From the NCBI GenBank assembly GCA_023406985.1, contig JAEXTK010000217.1, positions 1 to 16,027 on the forward strand: a DNA stretch of 16,027 nucleotides, given 5' to 3'. The stretch is from Spirochaetota bacterium (GTDB lineage Bacteria; Spirochaetota; Spirochaetia; Treponematales; Breznakiellaceae). The position numbers and the translations under genes are program-made. Below the pieces are notes generated by a model. That model saw only the letters and a list, made by a program, of their open reading frames with translations. It made no database searches and was not told where the DNA came from. Of this stretch, positions 1-7,501 are shown one piece after another (position 1 is the stretch's first letter; the number at the start of each line of letters is the position of its first letter).

Positions 1-60
1 GCGCGGGGCACCGCGCCGGGCGCCGCTCCGGGCGCCGCGCGCGGCACCGCGCGGGACGCC
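1..60. repeat. GC-rich repeat/hairpin segment downstream of hydA
   Basis: Almost pure G/C sequence beyond the hydA stop codon. It contains an 11-bp direct repeat (CCGGGCGCCGC at 16-26 and 28-38). Two GC hairpins can form: 1-16 (6-bp stem, GCGCGG/CCGCGC) and 38-53 (7-bp stem, very short loop). No T-tract follows on either strand, so a classical intrinsic terminator is not supported. It could be 3' mRNA structure for the hyd transcript or the Ala/Gly/Pro/Arg-rich end of a gene outside the window; the window edge prevents a decision. Confidence 0.4.
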
Positions 61-75
61 GGCGGACGGGCTTCC

Positions 76-1815
76 TTACACCTCCCGCTTCCGATACGTC
101 GTGTGCAGCAGCTCGTGCGAGAGGTGCCCGAGGGGCTTCCCGAGGAATTCGGCGTACAGCGCTTGGACCGCGGGATTCTCGTGCGATTTGCGGAGCGGGA
201 GCCGCAGGTCCTCCCGATAGACCGCGGCCTGCCGGGCCTTCCGCTTCTTCCACCCCGTCAGGATGGGCTGGCCTCCGCCGCCGACGCAGCCTCCCGGGCA
301 GCTCATGATCTCTATGAAGGCGTACGGAGAGGTCCCCGCGACCATGCCGTCGAGCACCTTGCGCGCGTTGCCGAGGCCGTGGGCGACGGCGACCGTGAGC
401 GGCGTTCCCCCGAAATCGAGCGAAGCCTCCTTCACGCCGTCCATGCCGCGGACCGCCTCCAAATCGAGCGTCGGGAAGGGTTTCCCGAGGGCCACCTCGT
501 AGGCGGTCCTGAGCGCGGCCTCCATGACGCCGCCGGTGGTGCCGAAGAGGGTGGCGGCGCCCGTGCTCTTCCCGAGCGGGTCGTCGAAGTCCGCCTCTTC
601 CAGGGTCGCGAAATCGATGCCGGCCCGCAGGATCATCCGCGCGAGTTCGCGGACGGTGAGCGCGTAGTCCACGTCGGCGACGCCCGACGCGTCCATCTCC
701 GGCCGCTTCGCCTCCGACTTCTTGGCCGTACAAGGCATGATGGAGACGACGACGAGCTTCGCGGGATCGATCTTGGCCTTCTTCGCCCACCAGGTCTTGG
801 CGAGGGCGCCGAACATCTGCTGCGGCGACTTGCACGTGGAGAGATGGGGGAGCAGGGTCGGATAGAAGGTCTCGATGAAGCTGATCCAGGCCGGCGAACA
901 GCTCGTGATCATGGGGAGCGTCCCCTTCTTGGCGATCCGGTCCAGGAGTTCCGATCCCTCCTCCATGATGGTGAGGTCGGCGGTGAACTGGGTATCGAAG
1001 ACGTAGTCGAAGCCGAGCCGTCGGAGCGCCGCGGCCATCTTTCCCGTCACGAGCGTCCCGCTCTCCATGCCGAGGGCCTCGCCGAGGGAGGTCCGGACCG
1101 CGGGCGCCGTCTGGACGATGACGGTCCGGTCCGGATCCCGGAGCAGGCGGAAGACCTCCTCGGTATCGTCCCGCTCGGTGAGCGCGCCGGTCGGGCAGAC
1201 GAGGGTGCATTGGCCGCACCGCACGCAGACCGACGCCTCCATGCCCCGGTCCATGAAGGGCGCGACGCGCGTGTGCGCGCCCCGCCCGACGAAGTCGATG
1301 GCGGCGACCGATTGGGTCTCCCTGCAAACCGCAACGCAGCGGCCGCAGAGGATGCACTTGCCCTCGTCCCGCTCGATGGAGGGGTTCGCGGCGTCCACGC
1401 GTTCCGCGACCGGCTTCACCGGCCGGGTCCGCGGGAACCGGCGCCGCTGCACGCCCATGAGCTCGGCCATGGCCTGAAGTTCGCAGGTCCCGTTCCGGCC
1501 GCAGGACAGGCAATCGTCGGGATGGTTGGCCAGGAGCAGCTCCAGCGCGGTGCGTCGGGCCGACGCCACGCGCTCGGTGTCGGTGCGGACGTCCATCCCC
1601 TCGCCGACCTTCTGGACGCAGGAGCGCAGCAGGCTCTTCGCGCCCGCGACTTCCACCATGCACACGCCGCAGGAGGCGCTCGCGGCGACGTCCTCCAGGT
1701 AACAGAGCGTCGGCACGGCGACCCCCGCCGCGGCGCACGCGTCCAGGAGCAGGGTCCCCTCGGGAACGGAGACGGATCGACCGTCGATTTTCAAAGAAAC
1801 CATCTTCGCGTCCAT
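76..1815 (-). CDS. hydA: [FeFe]-hydrogenase catalytic subunit HydA/HndD (M3 type)
   Basis: A 579-residue cytoplasmic [FeFe]-hydrogenase large subunit that makes or consumes H2. Domains in order: NuoG-like [2Fe-2S] (C38, C49, C52, C66); His-Cys [4Fe-4S] (H98, C102, C105, C111); two ferredoxin-type [4Fe-4S] clusters (C154/157/160/164 and C197/200/203/207); the H-cluster domain (about 230-510); and the C-terminal small-subunit-like segment. H-cluster motifs are TSCSPAW (304-310), MPCTAKKSE (360-368) and EIMSCPGGCVGGGGQP (502-517). Ligand cysteines C362, C506 and C510 are present; in the first motif the second cysteine of the usual TSCCP is serine (S307). The overall pattern strongly resembles HndD of Desulfovibrio NADP-reducing hydrogenase. 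The start at 1815 has AGGAGG (1821-1826) five bases upstream; a longer frame to 1854 lies inside hydB. It follows the hydB stop by 11 bases, so the two are cotranscribed. Maturases HydE, HydF and HydG are not in the window. Confidence 0.96.
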   Translation of the reverse strand: MDAKMVSLKIDGRSVSVPEGTLLLDACAAAGVAVPTLCYLEDVAASASCGVCMVEVAGAKSLLRSCVQKVGEGMDVRTDTERVASARRTALELLLANHPDDCLSCGRNGTCELQAMAELMGVQRRRFPRTRPVKPVAERVDAANPSIERDEGKCILCGRCVAVCRETQSVAAIDFVGRGAHTRVAPFMDRGMEASVCVRCGQCTLVCPTGALTERDDTEEVFRLLRDPDRTVIVQTAPAVRTSLGEALGMESGTLVTGKMAAALRRLGFDYVFDTQFTADLTIMEEGSELLDRIAKKGTLPMITSCSPAWISFIETFYPTLLPHLSTCKSPQQMFGALAKTWWAKKAKIDPAKLVVVSIMPCTAKKSEAKRPEMDASGVADVDYALTVRELARMILRAGIDFATLEEADFDDPLGKSTGAATLFGTTGGVMEAALRTAYEVALGKPFPTLDLEAVRGMDGVKEASLDFGGTPLTVAVAHGLGNARKVLDGMVAGTSPYAFIEIMSCPGGCVGGGGQPILTGWKKRKARQAAVYREDLRLPLRKSHENPAVQALYAEFLGKPLGHLSHELLHTTYRKREV

Positions 1816-1826
1816 TCCGCCCTCCT

Positions 1827-4800
1827 CTAGCGTACGCACATCTTGACGTCGCAACGCAGGCAGCGTTCGGCCTCGGCCAGCGCCTGTTCGCCCGTGTACC
1901 CCGAAGCGATCTCATGGAAGTTGTTGCGCCGGTCCTCGGGCGACAGGCGGCGCGACCGATGCATCCGCCCCGCCGAGGGTTCGAGGGGGGCCGCCATCCG
2001 ATAATCGAATTCCTTTTCCAGGCGATGGAAGCGCCATTCCCCCGTGAGGGCGAAGTCGATGGATTTGACCGCCCGGATGGCCCGCCCCATGGCCTCGGCC
2101 GCGGTGGCGGGCCCCGAGACCGCGTCGCCCGCGGCCCACACGCCGCTCATAGAAGTGCGGCAATTGAAGCGGTCGGCCGCGATCGTGCCGGCCTTCTCCA
2201 TCTCAAAGCCGGTCTCCCCGAGCGCGCGCGGATCCACCCGCTCGCCCACGGCCGAGACCACGGCCTCGCAGGGTATCTCGAAGCGTTCGCCCGAAGGCAC
2301 GGGCGTCGGCCGACCCGACCGGTCGATGGGTCCGGGAACCATGCGGCCGAAGCGCACGGCCCGGATCTTGCCGTCCTTGCCCGCGAGGATTTCCTCGGGG
2401 GCCGCGAAGTAGACGAACGCGACGCCTTCGTCCTCCGCGCCCCGGATCTCCGCGTCGTTCGCGGGGAGGTCCTCCCGCGTACGCCGGTAGGCCACCGTCA
2501 CGGCCGCGCCGGTCCGGAGTATGGTCCGCGCCGCGTCTATGGCGACGTTGCCGCCGCCGATGACGACCACTCTACCCGTCGGCGCCTTCGCCCTCTTTTC
2601 CCCGAAGGCTTCCAGGAAGGCGTAGCCCGCGAGGACGCCGGGAAGGTACTCGCCCGGGATGCCGAGCGGCTTGTCGGCGCTCGCGCCCACCGCGACGAGC
2701 ACGGCGTCGTGGCCGGACCGGAGCTCCTCGAAGGCGATGTCCTTCCCGACCCGTTTCCCCAGTTCGAACCGGACGCCGAGCTTCGTGAAGAGGCCGAGTT
2801 CCCCGTCCAGGACTTCCCGCGGCAGCCGGTAGGCCGGGATGCCGTAGCGGAGGACGCCGCCCGCCTTGGCGTGGCTGTCCCAGACGGTCACCGCGTGCCC
2901 GAGCCTAGCCAAGAAGTAGGCCGCGGCGAGTCCCGCGGGACCCGCGCCGACGATCGCGACCCGCTTCCCCGTGGGCGGGAGCTTCTCCGCCGCGATCCGC
3001 GCCCAGACCGCCTTGGCCCTGCCGAGCTTGTGCACGGCGTCGGCCAGGTAGCGGTGGATCTCGCCCTGGGCCACGGGGTCGTCGATCGATTCCCGCCGGC
3101 ACCGCATCTGGCAATGGAAGTGGCAGATGCGGCCGAGCGTGCCGGGGAGCGGATTGCCGCGGAGCGTGAGCTCGTAGGCCTCCTCGATCCGCCCTTCTTT
3201 CAGGAGCTCCAGGTACCCCGGGATGTTGAGGTGCATCGGACAGGAGTTCTCGCAGAGGGCCGAGTAGAGAGACTCGCAGACGCCAGCCTCGCACCGCTTC
3301 TCCCGGATGTGCGCCAGGTACTCGTCGCGGAAATACTTGAGGGTGGTGAGCACGGGGTTGGCCGCCGTCTGGCCGAGGCCGCAGAGGGCGGCGTCCTTGA
3401 TCATCCGCGCGAGCGCCTCCAGTTCGTCCAGGTCCGATTCTTTCGCTTCCCCGCGCGACACCGCGTCCAGGATATGGAGCATCTGCGCGAGGCCTTCGCG
3501 GCAGGGGGCGCACTTTCCGCAGGATTCGGCGGCGGTGAAGGCGGTGAAGTAGCGGGCCGTGTCCACCATGCAGTTGTCGCCGTCCAGCACGACCATGCCG
3601 CCCGAGCCCATGATGGCGCCGAGCTCCGCGAGGGACTCGTAGTCGACGGCGACTCCGAGTTTGTCGGCGCTCACGCAGCCGCCGGAGGGCCCGCCGGTCT
3701 GCACCGCACGGACCCGCTTGTGCTTGCCCGCGCCGCCGCCCATGCCGTACACGATGGAGTCCAAGGGCGCGCCGAGCGGCAATTCCACGAGCCCCGTGTT
3801 CCGGGCCTTGCCGACGAGGGAGAAGACTTTGGTCCCCGCGCTGCGGGTGGTGCCGACCGCCTTGAAGGCGTCCGCGCCCCGCGCGATGATCCAGGGCACG
3901 TTCGTCCACGTCTCCACGTTGTTGATGGTCGTCGGCTCCCCGCGGAACCCGGACTGGGCCGGGAACGGCGGACGCGGGGAAGCGCGGCCCGCCCGGCCTT
4001 CCGCCGAGGCGATGAGCGCCGTCTCCTCGCCGCACACGAAGGCTCCCGCGCCCTGCACCATCTCCAAGTCGAAGGAGAAATCCGTCCCGAAGATGCGCTC
4101 GCCCAGGAAGCCCCGTTCGCGGGCCTGCACGATCGCCAGGGTGAGCCGGGCCACGGCGAGCGGATATTCCGCGCGCACGTAGACGAAGCCCCGCCGCGCG
4201 CCCATGGCGTAGGCGCCGATGGCCATGCCCTCCAGGAGCATGTGGGGATCGCTCTCTATCTCGTTCCGGTTCATGTAGGCGCCCGGGTCGCCCTCGTCGG
4301 CGTTGCAGATCACCCACTTCTCCGCGGCTTGGCGGAGCCGCATCAGTTCCCACTTGCGGCCGGTCGGGAACCCCGCGCCGCCGCGGCCGCGGAGCCCCGA
4401 AGCGCTCACCTCGGCTACCACCTTTTCCGGGGTGAAGCCGGTGAGGGCCTTCAAGAGGGAAGCGTAGCCGCCGACGGCGATGTACTCGTCGATGTTCTCG
4501 GGATCGATGAGCCCCGCGTCCCGGAGCACGATCTTCTTCTGTCCCTTGAAGAAGGGAGTCTCGTCCCAGCGCGGCACCGCAGCCCAGGGCTCGGCCGCCG
4601 CGGCGGCGTCCGTCGCGAACCGCGCGCGCGAATCCACGAAATCCCATTCGTCGATGCGGGCGAAGGCCTTCGGCGCGAGCTTGGCGAGGGCCGCCCGGTC
4701 CATGGCGGCGCGCACGAAGGAAGCCGCCTCCCGGGCCTTGGCTGCCCCGAAGAGGAGGGCCGGCAAGCCGGGCAGCGCCACGGTGACGAGGGGCTCTTCG

Positions 4801-5066
4801 GCGCAGAAGCCGAAACAGCCCGTCCGCTTGAGCCTGACCGCGGGAGGCTTCCCCGCCCCCATGATCGCCGCGACGCCGCCGTCGGTGGAGGCGTCGATGC
4901 CCGCGGCCTCGAGTTTCGCGCGGATCGCGTCGAACACGTCCTGCGCGCCGTTGCCGATGCCGCAGGTGCCGAGGCCCACCGCGATGGTCGGCATGCTCGG
5001 CACCACGAGGGGGAGCGCCTTCCTGCGGAGGGCGGCGAGTTCCGCTTCGCTTCCGATGCGAGTCAT
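1827..5066 (-). CDS. hydB: NuoF-like HydB fused to GltD/NfnL-like NADPH:flavin module
   Basis: A 1079-residue cytoplasmic flavo-iron-sulfur protein. N-terminus (about 25-120): thioredoxin-like [2Fe-2S] domain with only three cysteines (C35, C84, C88). About 175-525: NuoF 51-kDa domain with the FMN/NADH glycine-rich segment GLRGRGGAGFPTGRKWE (224-240) and the [4Fe-4S] motif SCGKCAPC (C516, C519, C522) plus C562. The usual HydB C-terminal two-cluster ferredoxin is absent. Instead, from about 592 there is a GltD/NfnL-type cysteine region (C592, C597, C605, C609; C648, C652, C656), an FAD-binding GAGPAG (707-712), a second Rossmann motif GGGNVAIDAA (837-846) followed by YRR (860-862), typical of the NADPH site, and a C-terminal CLRCD. 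The FMN domain should handle NAD(H) and the second half NADP(H). The start at 5066 has GGGAGG at 5073-5078 and overlaps the hydC stop in ATGA. Frame extensions past 5066 run into hydC. The fusion is unbroken in the sequence. Confidence 0.94.
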   Translation of the reverse strand: MTRIGSEAELAALRRKALPLVVPSMPTIAVGLGTCGIGNGAQDVFDAIRAKLEAAGIDASTDGGVAAIMGAGKPPAVRLKRTGCFGFCAEEPLVTVALPGLPALLFGAAKAREAASFVRAAMDRAALAKLAPKAFARIDEWDFVDSRARFATDAAAAAEPWAAVPRWDETPFFKGQKKIVLRDAGLIDPENIDEYIAVGGYASLLKALTGFTPEKVVAEVSASGLRGRGGAGFPTGRKWELMRLRQAAEKWVICNADEGDPGAYMNRNEIESDPHMLLEGMAIGAYAMGARRGFVYVRAEYPLAVARLTLAIVQARERGFLGERIFGTDFSFDLEMVQGAGAFVCGEETALIASAEGRAGRASPRPPFPAQSGFRGEPTTINNVETWTNVPWIIARGADAFKAVGTTRSAGTKVFSLVGKARNTGLVELPLGAPLDSIVYGMGGGAGKHKRVRAVQTGGPSGGCVSADKLGVAVDYESLAELGAIMGSGGMVVLDGDNCMVDTARYFTAFTAAESCGKCAPCREGLAQMLHILDAVSRGEAKESDLDELEALARMIKDAALCGLGQTAANPVLTTLKYFRDEYLAHIREKRCEAGVCESLYSALCENSCPMHLNIPGYLELLKEGRIEEAYELTLRGNPLPGTLGRICHFHCQMRCRRESIDDPVAQGEIHRYLADAVHKLGRAKAVWARIAAEKLPPTGKRVAIVGAGPAGLAAAYFLARLGHAVTVWDSHAKAGGVLRYGIPAYRLPREVLDGELGLFTKLGVRFELGKRVGKDIAFEELRSGHDAVLVAVGASADKPLGIPGEYLPGVLAGYAFLEAFGEKRAKAPTGRVVVIGGGNVAIDAARTILRTGAAVTVAYRRTREDLPANDAEIRGAEDEGVAFVYFAAPEEILAGKDGKIRAVRFGRMVPGPIDRSGRPTPVPSGERFEIPCEAVVSAVGERVDPRALGETGFEMEKAGTIAADRFNCRTSMSGVWAAGDAVSGPATAAEAMGRAIRAVKSIDFALTGEWRFHRLEKEFDYRMAAPLEPSAGRMHRSRRLSPEDRRNNFHEIASGYTGEQALAEAERCLRCDVKMCVR

Positions 5067-5602
5067 TTCGAACCTCCCTTGGCGACGCGCGCGATGAGGG
5101 ACGCGAGCTTGGCGGTGGTCATCCGGGAATGGATGACCCCGTCGACGGCCACGACCGGCGCGAGGGCGCATTGGCCGAAGCACGCGACGGTGCGCACGGT
5201 GAAGCGGCGGTCGAGGGTGGTAAAGGTCGTATCGGCGTCCACGTCGAAGCCTTCGGCCCCGAGGCGCACGGCGGCCTCGGCCAAGAGGCCGCGGGAGCCC
5301 CGCGTGTGGCAGGCCGTGCCGCGGCAGACCACGATGGAGTGCTCGCCCTGGGGGCGGAGGTTGAAGAAGGAATAAAAGGTGACGATGGAATAGAGCCGGG
5401 AAGTCGGGGTGCCCGTCCGCGCGGCGATATGGCGGAGCGCCGCCTCGCTCAGGTACTGCCAGCGCTCGCGCTCCTGGGCTTCCTCCAGGATGCCGAGCAG
5501 GGCGCCCGGGCGGCCCGCGCCGCTCGCCCTATCGAACCACCGGTCGACGATCTCGTCGAGTCCCGCGCGTTCTTCTGCCGTCAACGCTTCGATTTCGAGC
5601 AT
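5063..5602 (-). CDS. hydC: NuoE-like [2Fe-2S] subunit HydC
   Basis: A 179-residue NuoE/HydC subunit with a helical N-terminal half and a thioredoxin-like [2Fe-2S] domain. Ligand pattern: C93-x4-C98 and C141-x3-C145. The family motif YSIVTFYSFF is at 71-80. In multimeric hydrogenases this subunit carries electrons at the NuoF/HydB flavin end. The start at 5602 is chosen because AGGAGG (5607-5612) lies four bases upstream; the frame could be opened to 5623 but without a ribosome site. Its TGA overlaps the hydB ATG, indicating translational coupling. It is the first gene of the hyd operon, behind the promoter at 5685-5713. Confidence 0.95.
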   Translation of the reverse strand: MLEIEALTAEERAGLDEIVDRWFDRASGAGRPGALLGILEEAQERERWQYLSEAALRHIAARTGTPTSRLYSIVTFYSFFNLRPQGEHSIVVCRGTACHTRGSRGLLAEAAVRLGAEGFDVDADTTFTTLDRRFTVRTVACFGQCALAPVVAVDGVIHSRMTTAKLASLIARVAKGGSK

Positions 5603-5684
5603 CGATCCTCCTTTTCCCTTCACCAGGTGCAGGAACGGAGCGGCAAAAACCGATGCGAGGCGCGATGCCGGGACGAACGCCTTT

Positions 5685-5713
5685 AGGATACGTCAGGTTG
5701 TGAAATTTTTCAA
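5685..5713 (-). promoter_or_regulatory. sigma70-type promoter of the hyd operon
   Basis: On the minus strand: TTGAAA (-35, 5708-5713), a 17-base spacer and TATCCT (-10, 5685-5690). It is preceded by an AT-rich stretch (5714-5756) in an otherwise very GC-rich window, which could act as an UP element. The predicted start near 5678 leaves about 75 bases of leader before hydC. Confidence 0.65.
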
Positions 5714-5715
5714 TA
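5698..5715. promoter_or_regulatory. Rex-like operator over the hyd promoter
   Basis: TTGTGAAATTTTTCAATA matches the Rex consensus TTGTGAA-N4-TTCACAA at 12 of 14 defined positions. It covers the -35 and part of the spacer, a position suited to repression. Rex is a dimer that binds DNA when NADH is low and leaves it when the NADH/NAD+ ratio rises; hydrogenase operons are known Rex targets in clostridia and relatives. A CRP/FNR-type site (TGTGA-N6-TCA) is the main alternative. No regulator gene is visible in the window. Confidence 0.6.
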
Positions 5716-5743
5716 AAATCATATCTATAAAAATAACGACAGA

Positions 5744-5776
5744 TATAAAATTCATACCCCCGGCGATTGCCGGGGG
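5744..5776 (-). terminator. Intrinsic terminator of the ABC exporter operon
   Basis: Perfect 8-bp stem CCCCCGGC/GCCGGGGG with a four-base loop (5757-5776), followed in the minus direction by the T-rich tail TATGAATTTTATA (5744-5756). It lies 21 bases past the last permease stop and upstream of the hyd promoter, separating the two same-strand operons. A second GCCGGGGG at 5785-5792 could form an alternative pairing with the left arm. Confidence 0.7.
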
Positions 5777-5797
5777 CGATTATTGCCGGGGGCGGCT

Positions 5798-6610
5798 TCA
5801 ACTGCTCGCGCTGGTATACCCGCGGATCCCAGCCCGCCACGCCAGGCTCGCGAGGACCGTGAAGAGGACCGGGGAGAGGGCGCCCCAGAGGGCGAAGAGC
5901 GGCGACATCCGGCCGAGGGCGAAGAGGGCGGGAAAGTTCGTGATGATGAAGACGGGAATGAGGAAGATGCCGAAGGCTTGGCCGACGCGGTTGTAGACCA
6001 CCATGGGCACGTTGTTGAAGTCCCAGAAGGAGTCGGCGAGGCCCGCGAGCGCCTGGACGTTGGTCAGCCGGAAGACGAGGGTCATGGGAAGGAGGTAGAG
6101 GGCGTAGGCCATCGCGGAGCCGGACGCGACGAAGAAGCCGTAGCCGAGGACGCGGACGGGGTCGAAGCCGAGGCCGAGCCGCGCGATGCCGATGACCACC
6201 ATCACGAGACCCGCGAGGAAATCGAGGAGGAAAATCGCGACGTCCGAGCGGCGGAAGGTGGCCAGGAATTGCGTGGAGACCGGCTTCGTGAGGATCATGT
6301 CGAACGACCCGTCCCGCACGAGGCCGGAGAGCTGGAACAGGTTCATCATGAAGAGGCCCGCGTAGAAGCCGGTCACGAGCACGAAGGTGCCGATGAAGAC
6401 GAGGATCTCGTCGGGGCTGAAACCGGCCACCTTGGCGCCGCTCCGGAAGACCACGAAGACGTAGAGGAGCTTCACGATGAGGTAGCCGGCCTCCATCAGG
6501 AGGCCGGTCACGAAATTGATGCGATATTCCAGGTGGCTCATGAGGTTCATGCGCACGAGAGTAGCGTGGAGCCGGAGGTGTTTCGCGATTTCCTTGAGCA
6601 GGTTCCGCAT
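5798..6610 (-). CDS. ABC-2 family exporter permease (second permease)
   Basis: A 270-residue integral membrane protein with about six hydrophobic segments, of the ABC-2 permease type found as a triplet with an ATPase and another permease (COG3694/COG4587 group). It shares the N-terminal EYRxNF motif (28-33) and a G-x-L/F-D-x-x-L-x-KP motif (101-110) with the permease encoded just upstream, so the two are probably paralogues forming a heterodimeric channel. The start at 6610 has a GAGGAG ribosome site. It begins nine bases after the preceding permease gene. Substrate unknown. Confidence 0.88.
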   Translation of the reverse strand: MRNLLKEIAKHLRLHATLVRMNLMSHLEYRINFVTGLLMEAGYLIVKLLYVFVVFRSGAKVAGFSPDEILVFIGTFVLVTGFYAGLFMMNLFQLSGLVRDGSFDMILTKPVSTQFLATFRRSDVAIFLLDFLAGLVMVVIGIARLGLGFDPVRVLGYGFFVASGSAMAYALYLLPMTLVFRLTNVQALAGLADSFWDFNNVPMVVYNRVGQAFGIFLIPVFIITNFPALFALGRMSPLFALWGALSPVLFTVLASLAWRAGIRGYTSASS

Positions 6611-6619
6611 GGCTTCTCC

Positions 6620-7501
6620 TCAACTGCCGACCGCGGCGAAACGGCGGACTCCGGCCTTCCAGAGGAGGCGGGATACGACGGCGAGGACGGCGATCCAGAC
6701 GGAGGCCAACGCGAAGGCGCCGAGGAGGGCGGAGGGCGGCACCCTGCCCGCGAGGAGCTCGGTCGGGAACTGGATCGTGAACCGGAAGGGCAGTAGGCGC
6801 AGGAACGCGGCGGGTCCCGGTCCGAGCACTTCCAGGGGGAAGATGCCGCCCGCGGCAGCGATGATGACGATGCGCACCGCTTCGAACAAGAACCCGATGT
6901 CGGTGAGCCAGAAGCCCGCCATGCCGACGCACCAGAAGATGAGGAAGTTGAGGATGAAGGCGAGCGGCAGGCTCACGGCGAACGCGAGGATGGCGCCGAG
7001 CGCGACGGGGAAGCCCAAGACGAAGGCCAGGACCGCCACCGAGGCGGCGAGGAGGATGGCCATGAACGCAGCCTGGACGCCCTTGTCCCCGAGGAAGGCC
7101 GAGAGCCGGAAACCAAAGTAGTTCATGGGCTTCACGAGGTAGCGGTCCAGGCCGCCGCCCTTGATGTCCTCGTTGATCTCGTACTCGAAGCCGGTGCGCA
7201 CGAGGCGGGAGACGAGTTGGGCGATGACCGTGTACGCGACCATCTGGGCGAAGGTGAAGCCGAAGAGGCTGTCCGCAGAAGCTTGCGCGGAAGCCGGGTC
7301 GGCGCCGCCTGCCCCGGCCGCGGCGTCCGCGGAGGCCGCGCCGCCCGCGGCGGCGGGCGCGTAGAGGGCGATCCAGAGGGCGGTCTGGATAACCACCGGC
7401 CAGACCGCGGACAGGACGGAGAGGAAGAAATTGACGCGGTACTCCAAGGCGGCCTTGAGGCCGAGGCCGAAGGAGCGCGAATACTTCGCGGCGGCGGTCA
7501 C
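6620..7501 (-). CDS. ABC-2 family exporter permease (first permease)
   Basis: A 293-residue membrane protein with several hydrophobic segments. EYRVNF at about residues 20-25 and GGLDRYLVKP at about 115-124 match equivalents in the downstream permease. An Ala/Gly-rich stretch of about 30 residues (about 50-80) sits between the first two membrane segments and is not found in the partner. The start is GTG at 7499-7501, overlapping the TGA of the ATPase gene (GTGA), which indicates translational coupling; no strong ribosome site precedes it. Export is inferred from the ABC-2 family; substrate unknown. Confidence 0.87.
   Translation of the reverse strand: MTAAAKYSRSFGLGLKAALEYRVNFFLSVLSAVWPVVIQTALWIALYAPAAAGGAASADAAAGAGGADPASAQASADSLFGFTFAQMVAYTVIAQLVSRLVRTGFEYEINEDIKGGGLDRYLVKPMNYFGFRLSAFLGDKGVQAAFMAILLAASVAVLAFVLGFPVALGAILAFAVSLPLAFILNFLIFWCVGMAGFWLTDIGFLFEAVRIVIIAAAGGIFPLEVLGPGPAAFLRLLPFRFTIQFPTELLAGRVPPSALLGAFALASVWIAVLAVVSRLLWKAGVRRFAAVGS

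Noticed and set aside
1816..1854. Longer N-terminus for HydA
   Set aside because: It would overlap the end of hydB and lacks a ribosome site, while the ATG at 1815 has AGGAGG at ideal spacing.
1914..5375. Very long plus-strand open frame opposite hydB and hydC (and a similar one at 103-1830 opposite hydA)
   Set aside because: Product is rich in Arg, Gly, His and Pro without domains; such frames arise opposite GC-rich genes. The minus-strand genes have full motifs and ribosome sites.
76..5602. NADH dehydrogenase (complex I) NuoEFG cluster
   Set aside because: The NuoG-like subunit has a complete H-cluster domain (apart from S307) and no membrane subunit genes are present.
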